A DNA stretch of 64,000 nucleotides from the NCBI RefSeq assembly GCF_016918075.2, contig NZ_JAERPS020000007.1, forward strand, positions 62,001 through 126,000, given 5' to 3'. This DNA is from Rheinheimera maricola (GTDB lineage: Bacteria > Pseudomonadota > Gammaproteobacteria > Enterobacterales > Alteromonadaceae). Below the pieces are notes generated by a model that saw nothing but the letters and a program-made list of their open reading frames with translations, was not told where the DNA came from and searched no databases. The number at the start of each line of letters is the position of its first letter. The first letter of the stretch is position 1. Both the position numbers and the translations under genes were made by a program. Below are positions 42,330-52,100 of this stretch, piece by piece.

Positions 42330-43640
42330 TTACTCCGGCTTGGTTGCACGATTGAAAAATGCTTTGGCCCGATTAAGCTCGCTAAGGTGGGCTTGGTTTG
42401 CCGCTAGTGCTTGCCAGTCAGCCGCACTAAATAAGTTAAATGCTCGATAGTGTGGCGCGGTCTCTTTAAAGCGGGTTTTTACCATATCTAAGGCAATAAA
42501 GTGCGCTTCGCCAGAGCTGATAAGCAGTGCGGTGTCGCTATGCTCGGCTTCTACAACAATTAATTTGCCGGCATATTTTTTCTCTGGCTTTAGCGCTGGT
42601 GTATGGCCAATAACCAGTGTGTCTGCCGCAAAATATGCCAGCAATTGCTGCAAGTGTTGCTCATTTGCCTGTTGCTGTTGGCTGTCATCACTCAGTAAGG
42701 CGCGGTATTGGCTTAAGCCCGTTGGGCCATAAAATAATTGATAATCTGCATCGCTTATAGCGTCCGCAGGCTGTGGTAGCGTAGCGTAGTAGCGCTGATT
42801 CAACTGTTGCAAGTTCAAGCCACTTGCCAGCGTATTTGCACTGATACCGCCATGGGTAAACAGATAACCACCAATGCGGGCAATAATCGGTTGCTGCCTT
42901 AACCAGCTACCTAACACTGTATTGGCAGTAAAGCTCTGCTCATAAGGCATCAATTGTTCTATGGCCCAGAAATGTTCTGTTTCGACCCTATCGACCAGGC
43001 CGCGCATTACATATTGTTCGTGATTACCATGCAGTAACAGTAGCTGCCCGCCGTGTTGCTGTGCTTGTTGTGCCAGCGCATATAAACGCCAAAGTAAATC
43101 AAACACCTGCCTGCCACGGTCCACTGCATCGCCCAAAATAACTACCTGACCGTTGCCAAACTGCCAGTTACCATTGGCATCGGTAACACCTGCTTTACGG
43201 GCCCATTGCTCAAAAAATGCGATGTTGCCTTCAAGATCACTGATCACGGCTATGCGTTCTGCCTGCGGCAGATCTGCATTTATTGTAAAAGGTTGTGTTT
43301 GCAACGGGTACCGATAATGCTGGCCATGACAGTTCAGCTGTAGCTCAGTGGCCTGCAGAGGTAATGTTTCGGTAATAATTTTGTCCTGGCACCAGGCCTT
43401 GAGTTGCAATGCCTCACCGGTATTTGTCACTACTGGGCCTTGCAGACCATTAAGCATAGGCCGGCTAGCCGAGATACTTCCTGCAGCGTTCCACTTAATT
43501 TCGCCGACAGCAATTGGCAGATAGACTTTGCTGTACACGCCACCCTGGGTTAGCTCGACCGTAGCATTGGCTAATATAGTTGTCGCTATAGTGATAACTA
43601 GCAACAGTACGCAGATGAGTAGCTTAACTATTATTTTCAT
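42330..43640 (-). CDS. Periplasmic calcineurin-like metallophosphoesterase
   Basis: An exported protein with an N-terminal hydrophobic signal or anchor (LLICVLLLVITIATTILA) and a bacterial calcineurin-like domain: VISDLEGN, VVILGDAVDRG, LLLHGNHEQY, LFTHGGIS and TLVIGHTP. The first block has Glu where the common motif has His (D-x-H), a change found in one branch of the family. About 130 residues before the domain look like a beta-rich module. It probably removes phosphate from proteins or small molecules in the periplasm. It is divergent from the M24 peptidase gene. Confidence 0.8.
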   Translation of the reverse strand: MKIIVKLLICVLLLVITIATTILANATVELTQGGVYSKVYLPIAVGEIKWNAAGSISASRPMLNGLQGPVVTNTGEALQLKAWCQDKIITETLPLQATELQLNCHGQHYRYPLQTQPFTINADLPQAERIAVISDLEGNIAFFEQWARKAGVTDANGNWQFGNGQVVILGDAVDRGRQVFDLLWRLYALAQQAQQHGGQLLLLHGNHEQYVMRGLVDRVETEHFWAIEQLMPYEQSFTANTVLGSWLRQQPIIARIGGYLFTHGGISANTLASGLNLQQLNQRYYATLPQPADAISDADYQLFYGPTGLSQYRALLSDDSQQQQANEQHLQQLLAYFAADTLVIGHTPALKPEKKYAGKLIVVEAEHSDTALLISSGEAHFIALDMVKTRFKETAPHYRAFNLFSAADWQALAANQAHLSELNRAKAFFNRATKPE

Positions 43641-43784
43641 TTATCGTGCTTCATATACAAAAAATAAACATGCGGCACCATATCTGTATTTACTTTTAAA
43701 TACAATCTTAACGTTGCTAAGCTATTGCTTTCGAACGTTTAATGGCTTAAAAACGATAAGACAATAACAATGCAGGGTGCACTG

Positions 43785-45149
43785 ATGAAAGCCGTTACCA
43801 CTTGTTTAACCTTTGTTGCTGCACTATGTAGTTGCACCGTTGCGGCGAAAACCGCTGAGTTCACTCAGGGGCGGCAGTTATTCTCGGCGGATAACTATCA
43901 AGTACTGACGCCGCGTCAACGAGTGGGCATAGAAAATCAGATTTTGATGCAGCGACTAGAGCAGCTGTTACCTCAGTTGATGGCTGAAACCGGTCTGGAT
44001 ATGTGGCTGGTGATCAACCGTGAATATGCTGAAGACCCATTGTATTTTACTTTGGTACCGCAACCGACTTTTGCTGCGCGGCGCACCACCATGTTGCTGT
44101 TTAGCCGTAATGCCGACGGTAGTGTAGATAAACTATCAGTTAACCGTTATCCGCTGGGCGAACCTTATCAGTCAGCCTGGGCCGGTGGCGATTTAACCGC
44201 ACAATGGCAGGCACTGGCCGCTGAGATTGTTAAGCGTACACCGCAGCAAATTGGCATTAATGTCTCGGCGCACTGGGCTATAGCAGATGGATTAACCGCC
44301 GGGTTACATCAGCAGCTGCTTAAGGTATTGCCAGCGGAATATCATCATCGTTTGGTGCCGGCCGAAAATCTAGCTGTACGTTGGCTAGAGCAGCGTACGG
44401 CAGCCGAGCTTGCCGTGTATCCGCAGGTGGTAAGCCTGGCCCGGGCGGTTATCGCGGAAGCCTTTAGCAACAAAGTGATTACGCCCGGCGTAACCAGTAC
44501 AGACGATGTTGCCTGGTATATCCGTGAGCGCTATGAACAGCTTGGCCTGCCAGTGTGGTTTATGCCCTATGTTAGTTTGCAGCGTGCTGGCATGCCCTGC
44601 AAAGCAGACAGCCCGGCATGTGGCAGTGCTGGTGTGATCCAACGCGGCGATGTGCTGCATACAGATGTCGGTATTTGTTATTTGAAGCTGTGCACTGATA
44701 CGCAGGAAATGGCTTATGTGTTACACAACGATGAAGCTGATGTGCCTGCCGGCTTTAAAGCGGCATTAGCAACCGGTAATCGCTGGCAAGATCTGTTAAC
44801 CAGCGAATTTAAAGCTGGCCGTAGTGGCAACCAAATATTAGCGGCAACGCACAAGGCAGCGGCGAAAGCCAAAATAAACCACAGTACCTATACTCATGCG
44901 CTGGGCTTTGTTGGCCATGCCCCGGGCCCAACCATTGGCATGTGGGATAATCAAGGGGATACCCCAATACAAGGCGATTGGCCGCTATATGCCAATACCG
45001 CTTATGCTATCGAAGGTAATATAAAACAGGCGCTACCTGAGTGGGACGAACAGTTGCTACAGATTAAGCTTGAGCAAAGCGCCTATTTTGATGGTAAAGG
45101 GGTTATTTATTTGGCTGGCAGGCAAACGCAATGGCACTTGGTGCGCTAG
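43785..45149 (+). CDS. Exported M24-family metallopeptidase (Xaa-Pro aminopeptidase-like)
   Basis: The protein starts with a signal peptide (MKAVTTCLTFVAALCSCTVAA). I prefer the ATG at 43785, which has CAGGGTG in front, over the ATG at 43770. An N-terminal creatinase-like domain is followed by the pita-bread fold with metal ligands visible in GDVLHTDVGICYLKLCTDTQ (two Asp), FVGHAPGPTIG (His) and YAIEGNI (Glu). Relatives of about 455 residues are annotated as M24 peptidases that cleave Xaa-Pro bonds in the periplasm. Cysteines at CKADSPAC may form a disulfide. Confidence 0.85.
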   Translation: MKAVTTCLTFVAALCSCTVAAKTAEFTQGRQLFSADNYQVLTPRQRVGIENQILMQRLEQLLPQLMAETGLDMWLVINREYAEDPLYFTLVPQPTFAARRTTMLLFSRNADGSVDKLSVNRYPLGEPYQSAWAGGDLTAQWQALAAEIVKRTPQQIGINVSAHWAIADGLTAGLHQQLLKVLPAEYHHRLVPAENLAVRWLEQRTAAELAVYPQVVSLARAVIAEAFSNKVITPGVTSTDDVAWYIRERYEQLGLPVWFMPYVSLQRAGMPCKADSPACGSAGVIQRGDVLHTDVGICYLKLCTDTQEMAYVLHNDEADVPAGFKAALATGNRWQDLLTSEFKAGRSGNQILAATHKAAAKAKINHSTYTHALGFVGHAPGPTIGMWDNQGDTPIQGDWPLYANTAYAIEGNIKQALPEWDEQLLQIKLEQSAYFDGKGVIYLAGRQTQWHLVR

Positions 45150-45184
45150 CTCCGGCCAGCCAAATATAAGCTGAGGGTTTACAT

Positions 45185-45976
45185 TTAGTTACGTAACTTT
45201 TTCCTTAAACCAAATAAGCCTAGTAATAATAACGCAAGCGCTGATGGCGCCGGTACCTGATTAATATTAACTGCATAATCCGGGTTAATTACGTAACCTA
45301 AGTCAGCAAAGGAGTTAATGGTGGTCAGGCTTATTGAGGATGGAAAGTCTAACCAGCCGGTCATTATTTCCGGGTCACCGCCGCCATCGGTCTCGTCCCA
45401 ATGGCCGCCTGCAGTGCCTGGTCCGCCGCCCTGCTCTACCGGAACAAAGGTGGCGCCAGGATTACTTAGCTGATAAGCCGCTAATCCATATGCGCCGACG
45501 TAATTGCCATTTACATCTAACACGTCATTAAACGGTGCGCTCCACAGCGTGCCAAAACCAATCACATGAGCCATTTCATGTATTATTACATCCAGCAGTG
45601 AGCCTTGGGCTTCCAGGTTTAACAAATCTGCCGCATCAAACTGCATAATGCCTGCAGTTGCATAAACATAAGTAGGCAGGAAAATGCCAAAAGTTGGCCC
45701 AGCCTGGCCGAGAATACCGCCTGGTCCGTCAATAGCCGGCCCTGAAGCACTAATATCCAGACCTGGCCCGGCATATTCGTCGCGATAACCAATAATCAGA
45801 GTTTCCCAAAACAACTCAGCCTGAGAGAAGATGCTTTGCTGAGATGCAGTTAATCCGCCATCAAAATTTACTCTGATATCGAAGTCATAAATTATCGCGG
45901 CACAAACCGGGCTGCTAAATGTAAGTGAAGCAACAAGCAAAGCCATGCCAATTTTTATTCTTTTTAATGCCGACAT
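45185..45976 (-). CDS. Leishmanolysin-like zinc metalloprotease with PEP-CTERM tail
   Basis: A secreted 263-residue protein: signal peptide cut near VCA-AI, the zinc motif HEMAHVIGFGTLW (133-145), a third ligand candidate in GGHWDETDGG and a Met-turn-like EIMTG, as in M8-type proteases. The C-terminus NQVPAPSALALLLLGLFGLRKKLRN is a PEP-CTERM sorting signal (here PAPS), which is a membrane helix followed by basic residues. Such proteins are processed by an exosortase; no exosortase gene is in the window. It is a single gene, convergent with the M24 gene. Confidence 0.82.
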   Translation of the reverse strand: MSALKRIKIGMALLVASLTFSSPVCAAIIYDFDIRVNFDGGLTASQQSIFSQAELFWETLIIGYRDEYAGPGLDISASGPAIDGPGGILGQAGPTFGIFLPTYVYATAGIMQFDAADLLNLEAQGSLLDVIIHEMAHVIGFGTLWSAPFNDVLDVNGNYVGAYGLAAYQLSNPGATFVPVEQGGGPGTAGGHWDETDGGGDPEIMTGWLDFPSSISLTTINSFADLGYVINPDYAVNINQVPAPSALALLLLGLFGLRKKLRN

Positions 45977-46225
45977 TTAATGTATTCCTTATGTCAATGT
46001 TGTAACCAGACGCGACAAGTACAAAAGCAAATCGAGTGACACAAGCAATATTCAGGCCTAAATAATTTATCTATTAAAATCATTGGCATGTGATGGTCTC
46101 GTTCGAAAAGTTTTATCAATTGTAAATTATGCTGACACGAAGATAGCCTATAGCGTTCCTAAGTATATGGTTTATGCTAAGTAACATAGCATTAGTTATA
46201 AAATTGCCCAACTGAAGGGATCTAA

Positions 46226-47806
46226 ATGAGAAACAACCAACCGGTAACACAAAGAGAGCACATCTTTCCCATTTCTGATCGCCTTATTTCCGGCACCGAT
46301 GCCAAAGGTAACATTACCTACTGTAATATGGCCTTTATTAATGCCAGTGGTTACAACAAAGATGAGTTAATTGGGAAACCACACAATCTAATTCGCCACC
46401 CGGATATGCCTGAAGCAGTATTTAAAGAAATGTGGCAAACAATTGCGGCAGGACATGTCTGGATGGGGCTGGTAAAAAACCGGCGTAAAAATGGTGACCA
46501 TTATTGGGTTAGCGCTTTTGTTACTCCGGTGTTTGAAGCAAATAAAGTAGTAGGTTTTGAATCTGTGCGAGTGGCAGCACTTGAAGCTGAAAAATCCCGC
46601 GCTGAAGCTGCTTATGCCAGATTACGTCAGGGGAAATCAAATTTACCTGTCACTCGGCGAATTGCGCATGCGCTAAGTACGTTTTCGCCAATACTTGTGC
46701 CCGGCGTATTGGGTTCTGGCTTGCTATATAACTTTTTTGGCGCCGTGCCTGGTATGATTATGCTGAGCACGCTCACATTGTCTACATTGTGGTTGGCGTA
46801 CCGGCAAAAAGCAGAGTTGTTAGATATTGTAAGTATTAGCCCAGAGTCTTATGCAAATTCAGTAGTGGCAGAAAGTTACTTTACTGATGTCGGCAGTAAA
46901 GCTCGGGTCAAATTAGCCCTGGCATGTGAAATTGCCAGAAACCGCACTGCATTAACCCGTATTGCTGATGCTGCCACTGTACTGGATAGTATTGTACAAG
47001 ATACACAACAGGAATCTGAGTCGACATCGGCTGCTGTTGCACAGCAAAGCCATGCCACACAGCAAATTGCTTCGGCCATTACGCAAATGTCGGCAGCAAT
47101 CCAGGAAGTTGCCAGCAATGTACAAACCAATGCAGAAAGTGCATCTAATGCCCTTAGCAGTGTTGATGATGGCGCCAAGCTGGCACAAGAAGCAAAGACA
47201 GCCATTGATGCGCTGAGCAGCTCCGTGGTCAGCATTGCCGCCACAGTGCGTGAACTAGCTGAGTCAACCAGTGAAATTGGTCAAGCGGCTAATTTAATTT
47301 CTTCTATAGCTGACCAAACCAATTTACTGGCGCTAAATGCGGCTATCGAGGCCGCTCGTGCTGGAGAGCAAGGCCGTGGTTTTAGCGTAGTGGCAGATGA
47401 AGTAAGGTCTTTAGCGTCAAAAACGCGCGAATCGACAGATAAAATTCATAAAATTGTTGAGGTACTAACTGCAAGAGCAATGAGCGCGGTAGGGGTGTCG
47501 GAGCAAGGCGAAAAAGCGGCTCATCACGGTGTAGCAACGGTAGAGAATACGCGTTCGGCGTTAAATAACATTAGAGACTCAGTTAGAACTATCACCGAGC
47601 TAACCCAACAAATGTCAGCCGCGGTAGAGCAGCAAAGCACGGTGGCCGAACATATTAACCAGCAAATTATCGAAATTGCAGATTCAACATCACTCACGCA
47701 AACATCGGCAAACTCGGCCTTAAATGCCAGCCAACGGTTGGCTAAAACCCTTGTTAATGTGCGCTCTATCATTGACAGGTTTTCACTGGGTAAGCGTAAA
47801 AGCTAG
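46226..47806 (+). CDS. Aer-like methyl-accepting chemotaxis protein
   Basis: An N-terminal PAS domain (about residues 18-120; [21 protein letters not shown] and [16 protein letters not shown]), then a hydrophobic hairpin (about 155-195), then a chemoreceptor signalling domain with the invariant tip [20 protein letters not shown] and [15 protein letters not shown]. There is no periplasmic ligand domain, so it senses an internal signal; the PAS form is like that of Aer, which binds FAD and reads redox state. The ribosome-binding site is GAAGGGA. No other chemotaxis genes are nearby. Confidence 0.9.
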   Translation: MRNNQPVTQREHIFPISDRLISGTDAKGNITYCNMAFINASGYNKDELIGKPHNLIRHPDMPEAVFKEMWQTIAAGHVWMGLVKNRRKNGDHYWVSAFVTPVFEANKVVGFESVRVAALEAEKSRAEAAYARLRQGKSNLPVTRRIAHALSTFSPILVPGVLGSGLLYNFFGAVPGMIMLSTLTLSTLWLAYRQKAELLDIVSISPESYANSVVAESYFTDVGSKARVKLALACEIARNRTALTRIADAATVLDSIVQDTQQESESTSAAVAQQSHATQQIASAITQMSAAIQEVASNVQTNAESASNALSSVDDGAKLAQEAKTAIDALSSSVVSIAATVRELAESTSEIGQAANLISSIADQTNLLALNAAIEAARAGEQGRGFSVVADEVRSLASKTRESTDKIHKIVEVLTARAMSAVGVSEQGEKAAHHGVATVENTRSALNNIRDSVRTITELTQQMSAAVEQQSTVAEHINQQIIEIADSTSLTQTSANSALNASQRLAKTLVNVRSIIDRFSLGKRKS

Positions 47807-47992
47807 CCTGGGCAATATTGCAATCATTTACGTGGGCTAACGTAATCAATTATGAATGTCCGATTAGTATTTTTAACCCTTATATAGCTACGTATGGGTT
47901 AGTAATTGCGAATTATTACCAGCACTTGCATCAAGCGCTTTTTTTGTTATATTAAAATCGAAAGAAAGACTAACTGAATTAAGGATTATCGT

Positions 47993-49987
47993 ATGACCAA
48001 AGGATTGATTTATATTCTTGTTATCATCGTTGTCGCTGGTTGCGTGAGTACATCAAACAAAGGTGAACAAGATTTTAAGGCTTCCAATGAGTTAGCGACA
48101 GCGCAGAAGTATGAAGAGGCGATAGCGTATCTTGAATTGGCAATTTCTAAGTCTCCCAAAAACAGTCAATACATTCAGCGTTTAGATGAACTTAAAAAAA
48201 GTTATTTCCAAAATGCATCATTAACTATTCAAAACCTGCAGAAAGAGGAGCTAACGAAAGCTAAGTTAGACGAAATAGAATCGAATATATCAGGCTTAGA
48301 AAATGCAGGGATAGATAGCAGCTTAATCAGCCCTCTGAAAACGAGCTTTGCCAATACGGCTGCTATTTTTTTTGATGATTTGAAGCTGCGTCACTTAAAG
48401 GCGCAATCATCGATTGATCAAGCAGATTGGGTCAATGCGCATAAAGAATTATCGAAAATTAATTCTAAATATCCAAATTATGAGGATGTTAATCAAAGAA
48501 TTAACACCGTTGAGTCTCAAGCTCTGCGAAGTTTCGTAAGAACAGCTAACGATGCCCTTCAGGCAGACAAATTCGATGTTGCTGAAGAGGCAATCGATAA
48601 GCTTTTGTTGATTTTGCCTAATAACCCCATTGCATTGAACTTAGATAAGAAGTTGCGCAGTATAGATAGACCTAAGCATTTTTCTGAAAAAGCAATTAGA
48701 GCATTTGAGACGCAGGATTGGGCTACGGTGATTGAAAGTTGCAAGCTAGCTGGATCATATAAGAGCTCGATGCAATGTTTAGAGATGGTCGATACGTCCA
48801 AAAAGCGTTTGACTGCAGAAATAATAAAATCGATCGACGCTACGATGGCAGAGCGTCGCTATTTTAGAGCCGCCCAACTATATCGTCAATTGACAGACTT
48901 GAATCCTTCAGATGAGAATGGCCTAAAAATAATTAAAGATAAATTAGCGAGGAACATTAATCAAAGTGCGATGAGCTATCAATCGATGGGTAACAATGCG
49001 ATTGCATGGCACTTGTTACAATTGAATGAATCCCTGGATTCATACTACCCCGATTTACAGCGCCAAAAGCTTGATGCTGAGGATGATGTAATGGCTAAAA
49101 GTCGACGTTCAATAGCAGTGTTCGACTTCAGTAGTCCAAGCGAAGCAAGTAATTCGGGTGTAATTGTCGCTAACAATCTTATATCCAAATTATTTAATAA
49201 TGCAAGCCGGGATATCCGTGTCATAGAGCGAGATAGCCTATTGTCCATACGCGATGAAATGAAGATTGGCCAGTCGAGCACAATATCTGAGACCGCGGCT
49301 AAAGAGATGGGAAAAAATTATGGGATTGATTATGCAATTATAGGGTCGGTATTGCTATATCGTGTTGATGAAAGCACCTCAACAAGTTCGAAAAGTGTTC
49401 GATATAAGATTGGGGAAAAAATCGATGACAATATTGAATATTTGAACTGGAAAGCGACGAACCCATCTCCAACCAAAAAGGAGCTTCAAGAAGCCCCTAA
49501 AGCGAAAATAATGGTTCCTGAATACGGTCAAAAAGATTACGAAGTAACCCAAAAGAGAAAGGTTGGGTTTATACAATTGTCGTTCCGTATCGTTAATGTC
49601 TTGACAGGTGAGAATACACATGTAGAAACGCTTGAAAAAACGTTGGAAGTTACCGCTTCCGCAAATTCAGGCGTGGAGGAGGCTGGCGTGAAATTCCAAG
49701 AAATGCAAATTGCCACGAATACAGAGATATTGCAAAGTCTAACTGATGAAATTGTCGAAAATATGGCTTCTGAAATTTTAAATCCTCTACAAAGACTAGG
49801 AATGTTTTATTTCGATGCGGCAACTGATAGAGAGCAGCGGAATGAGCTTGATCAGGCAATAGAACTATACACCTATGCAATTTTTAACGAAAAACTTAAA
49901 TCCGTTACAAATTCACCGCTTATAGAGTCTGCAAGTGACAAGCTTAAAAGGTTATTGGCAGACTACCGTTTCTCGGCTGAAAAGTAG
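47993..49987 (+). CDS. Lipoprotein with TPR-like region and CsgG-type domain
   Basis: A 664-residue lipoprotein (lipobox VVAGC, Cys17). About 340 residues of helical repeats (DFKASNELATAQKYEEAIAYLELAISKSPKNSQYIQRL and similar units) precede a CsgG-like domain from about residue 370: RRSIAVFDFSSPSEASNSGVIVANNLISKLF, DIRVIERDSLLSIRDEMK and YGIDYAIIGSVLLYRVDE. CsgG is the outer-membrane pore of curli secretion, but the wider family includes periplasmic lipoproteins. It starts an AT-rich run of genes that leads without a large gap into the T6SS genes. A weak promoter may lie at 47926-47953 (TTGCAT, 16 bases, TATATT). Its role in secretion is inferred from place only. Confidence 0.7.
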   Translation: MTKGLIYILVIIVVAGCVSTSNKGEQDFKASNELATAQKYEEAIAYLELAISKSPKNSQYIQRLDELKKSYFQNASLTIQNLQKEELTKAKLDEIESNISGLENAGIDSSLISPLKTSFANTAAIFFDDLKLRHLKAQSSIDQADWVNAHKELSKINSKYPNYEDVNQRINTVESQALRSFVRTANDALQADKFDVAEEAIDKLLLILPNNPIALNLDKKLRSIDRPKHFSEKAIRAFETQDWATVIESCKLAGSYKSSMQCLEMVDTSKKRLTAEIIKSIDATMAERRYFRAAQLYRQLTDLNPSDENGLKIIKDKLARNINQSAMSYQSMGNNAIAWHLLQLNESLDSYYPDLQRQKLDAEDDVMAKSRRSIAVFDFSSPSEASNSGVIVANNLISKLFNNASRDIRVIERDSLLSIRDEMKIGQSSTISETAAKEMGKNYGIDYAIIGSVLLYRVDESTSTSSKSVRYKIGEKIDDNIEYLNWKATNPSPTKKELQEAPKAKIMVPEYGQKDYEVTQKRKVGFIQLSFRIVNVLTGENTHVETLEKTLEVTASANSGVEEAGVKFQEMQIATNTEILQSLTDEIVENMASEILNPLQRLGMFYFDAATDREQRNELDQAIELYTYAIFNEKLKSVTNSPLIESASDKLKRLLADYRFSAEK

Positions 49988-49989
49988 GA

Positions 49990-51978
49990 ATGCCCATGCC
50001 GTGTCTTAGCGCTGCAGTTTCTAGAGCTTTAATTTTTTTTTGCATGGTTTTTTCAGCATGTGTAATAGGGCAAGGGCGTATAGCAATCGTACAGTTTGAT
50101 GCGGCTAGCATGGATGTTGTAGGCCTTGAAAGCAAGCTTACTTATACCATCCGAGTAGAACTAAGTAAGCGCAGTGCTCTGCAAATTATTTCTCAGCGTG
50201 AAATGGAACTATCGTTAGTGCGCAATGATATACAACAAAAGTTTGATAGGACTGAAGCTTCTAGAGCTGCTGAGATATTGAATGTTGATTATGTCTTAAT
50301 TGGTAAGGTAAGACGTGTAGGAGCTAAAATCCTCGCCGACGTTGAGCTGATTTCTCGATTAAGCAATCATCCTGTAAACACTTGGATTTTTAGTTTCAAT
50401 AATCAACAAGACTTTGACCCAAAAAGTATAGAAATTGCTGATGAAGTTGTAGCAGCTTTAAAAGGAAAAGATTCTGACAATTCGCTAAATCAACAAGCGT
50501 CTATAATTTCTTGGACTTCTAATTTTAATGCGGTTGTAGTTGATAACATGGCAAATCTAACCTGGAGTCTGTCTGGTAAAACATCTTCAGCAATAGGATT
50601 TAACATATACAGATCTAGAGAGGTTGACGGCCCCTTTAACTTTGTAACAAGCGTTGTAGATAGTTTCTACAGCGATGATATATCGACTTTATCGGGCAAC
50701 ATTTACTATCAAATCGCATTAATGACAGAGAATGGTGAAGAAATACGAAACTCAGATATAATTAAAATTGTAAAGAGTACAGAAGTATTGGCTACCTTAG
50801 CTGCACCTGTTGTTATTAAATATTCGCCTGAGATTTCTGGTCCTGAGCTACACATTTTTCCTTCAGCCAAAAAAAGTAGTTTAGAACCAACGTCATATCA
50901 ATTATTGCGAAAAACAGGTGACGAGCAATGGCGAGTTGTAGATGAATATCGAGTTATGACAGATTCCTATGGTAGGTTTGAGAGCAATCAAATCGTATTA
51001 AAAGATAAACAAATACAGAGTTTGACGGCAGAAGCAGTATATGCTTCCCGAGCTGAATCGAACGGGAAACTCGGCGAAATATCAGAATTATTTACCTACT
51101 CTATTCCAGACAAAACAGTAGCTTATGTCGAAGAAATTAATTTTCTAAGGAAAGTTAATATATTCTGGGGCGCGATAGAAGGTAGCAAGGGCTATTATGT
51201 CTATCGACGGAAAACAGGTGATAAAAGCTGGAATAAGATCTCTGACTTAATTGATCCGCAAATACTGAAATACTCTGATTCAGATTTTAATGTTGACGGT
51301 GAAAGTTATGATTATGCTGTTTCTTATGTCACTTCGTCTGGGGAGTCTGGTCTAGGGACTCACGTTAGCTGGTCAACGAAGTCCATATTTTCAATGCCGA
51401 AAAATATTGAAGCGGTATTTAATTCTGATGGTAAAGTTGTTCTAACGTGGAACAGTGATTCTGATCCCGATGTTATCGGCTACCGAATTTATCGAGCCCC
51501 ATACCCTAATCGGAATGAAAAGGTTGAATTAACGAATATTGCTGAAGTTGTTTGGTCTGAAAGGCCAATGTACGAAGACAGTGTAGGTTTGACGTCAGGA
51601 CTTAGATACCAGTATTCAATATCGACTATCAATAGCTTTGGTGGAGAAGGAGAAATTTCTGAGCCTATAGTTGTACAAATCTCCTCATTGCCTGCTCCAG
51701 TAAAAAATCTGGATGTTCGGTTAAGTTCGGGCGTTGTAGAATTATCTTGGAAATATGATACCGAATCACAGACACATCAATATCTAATCGAGCGATCTAC
51801 TAATGACGGCAATTGGGAGCAATTAGCTATTCTGCAACCAGAAAAGTTAAATTATATAGACGAGACTGTCAGTAATAATACATCTATAGTTTATAGTATT
51901 TCAGTGATAGATTCAGATGCAATACAAAGCAAATCAACCTTGTCTAGCATAATCGAGGTGACTGATTTAAACAATTAA
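49990..51978 (+). CDS. FlgO/CsgG-like protein with fibronectin type III repeats
   Basis: The N-terminus has a signal sequence with a weak lipobox (VFSAC). Residues about 28-155 form a FlgO/CsgG-like domain (GRIAIVQFDAASMDVVGLE, LQIISQREMELSLVRND, ILNVDYVLIGKVRRVG), related in fold to that of the preceding gene. Then come at least three, probably four, fibronectin type III-like modules, seen by repeated patterns such as GFNIYRSREVDGPF, GYRIYRAPYPN and HQYLIERSTNDGNWEQL. Such modules mediate protein contacts. The gene starts two bases after the previous stop, and the T6SS gene tssA begins about 120 bases after it. Its function is unknown. Confidence 0.65.
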   Translation: MPMPCLSAAVSRALIFFCMVFSACVIGQGRIAIVQFDAASMDVVGLESKLTYTIRVELSKRSALQIISQREMELSLVRNDIQQKFDRTEASRAAEILNVDYVLIGKVRRVGAKILADVELISRLSNHPVNTWIFSFNNQQDFDPKSIEIADEVVAALKGKDSDNSLNQQASIISWTSNFNAVVVDNMANLTWSLSGKTSSAIGFNIYRSREVDGPFNFVTSVVDSFYSDDISTLSGNIYYQIALMTENGEEIRNSDIIKIVKSTEVLATLAAPVVIKYSPEISGPELHIFPSAKKSSLEPTSYQLLRKTGDEQWRVVDEYRVMTDSYGRFESNQIVLKDKQIQSLTAEAVYASRAESNGKLGEISELFTYSIPDKTVAYVEEINFLRKVNIFWGAIEGSKGYYVYRRKTGDKSWNKISDLIDPQILKYSDSDFNVDGESYDYAVSYVTSSGESGLGTHVSWSTKSIFSMPKNIEAVFNSDGKVVLTWNSDSDPDVIGYRIYRAPYPNRNEKVELTNIAEVVWSERPMYEDSVGLTSGLRYQYSISTINSFGGEGEISEPIVVQISSLPAPVKNLDVRLSSGVVELSWKYDTESQTHQYLIERSTNDGNWEQLAILQPEKLNYIDETVSNNTSIVYSISVIDSDAIQSKSTLSSIIEVTDLNN

Positions 51979-52100
51979 CCGTTTGTATTGGCGATAATTA
52001 AATACTAAACATATACTATTTACGAATGTTAGTTGACGAGTCGTCTGAGAGACGCATTTCAACTGTGAACGGTAAAAAGTTGCTTTTAAAGGCTTGAAAA

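Noticed and set aside
52064-52083. Sigma-54 promoter before tssA
   Set aside because: The GG and GC elements around acggtaaaaagttgc are nine bases apart where ten are needed, and the rest of the consensus does not match.
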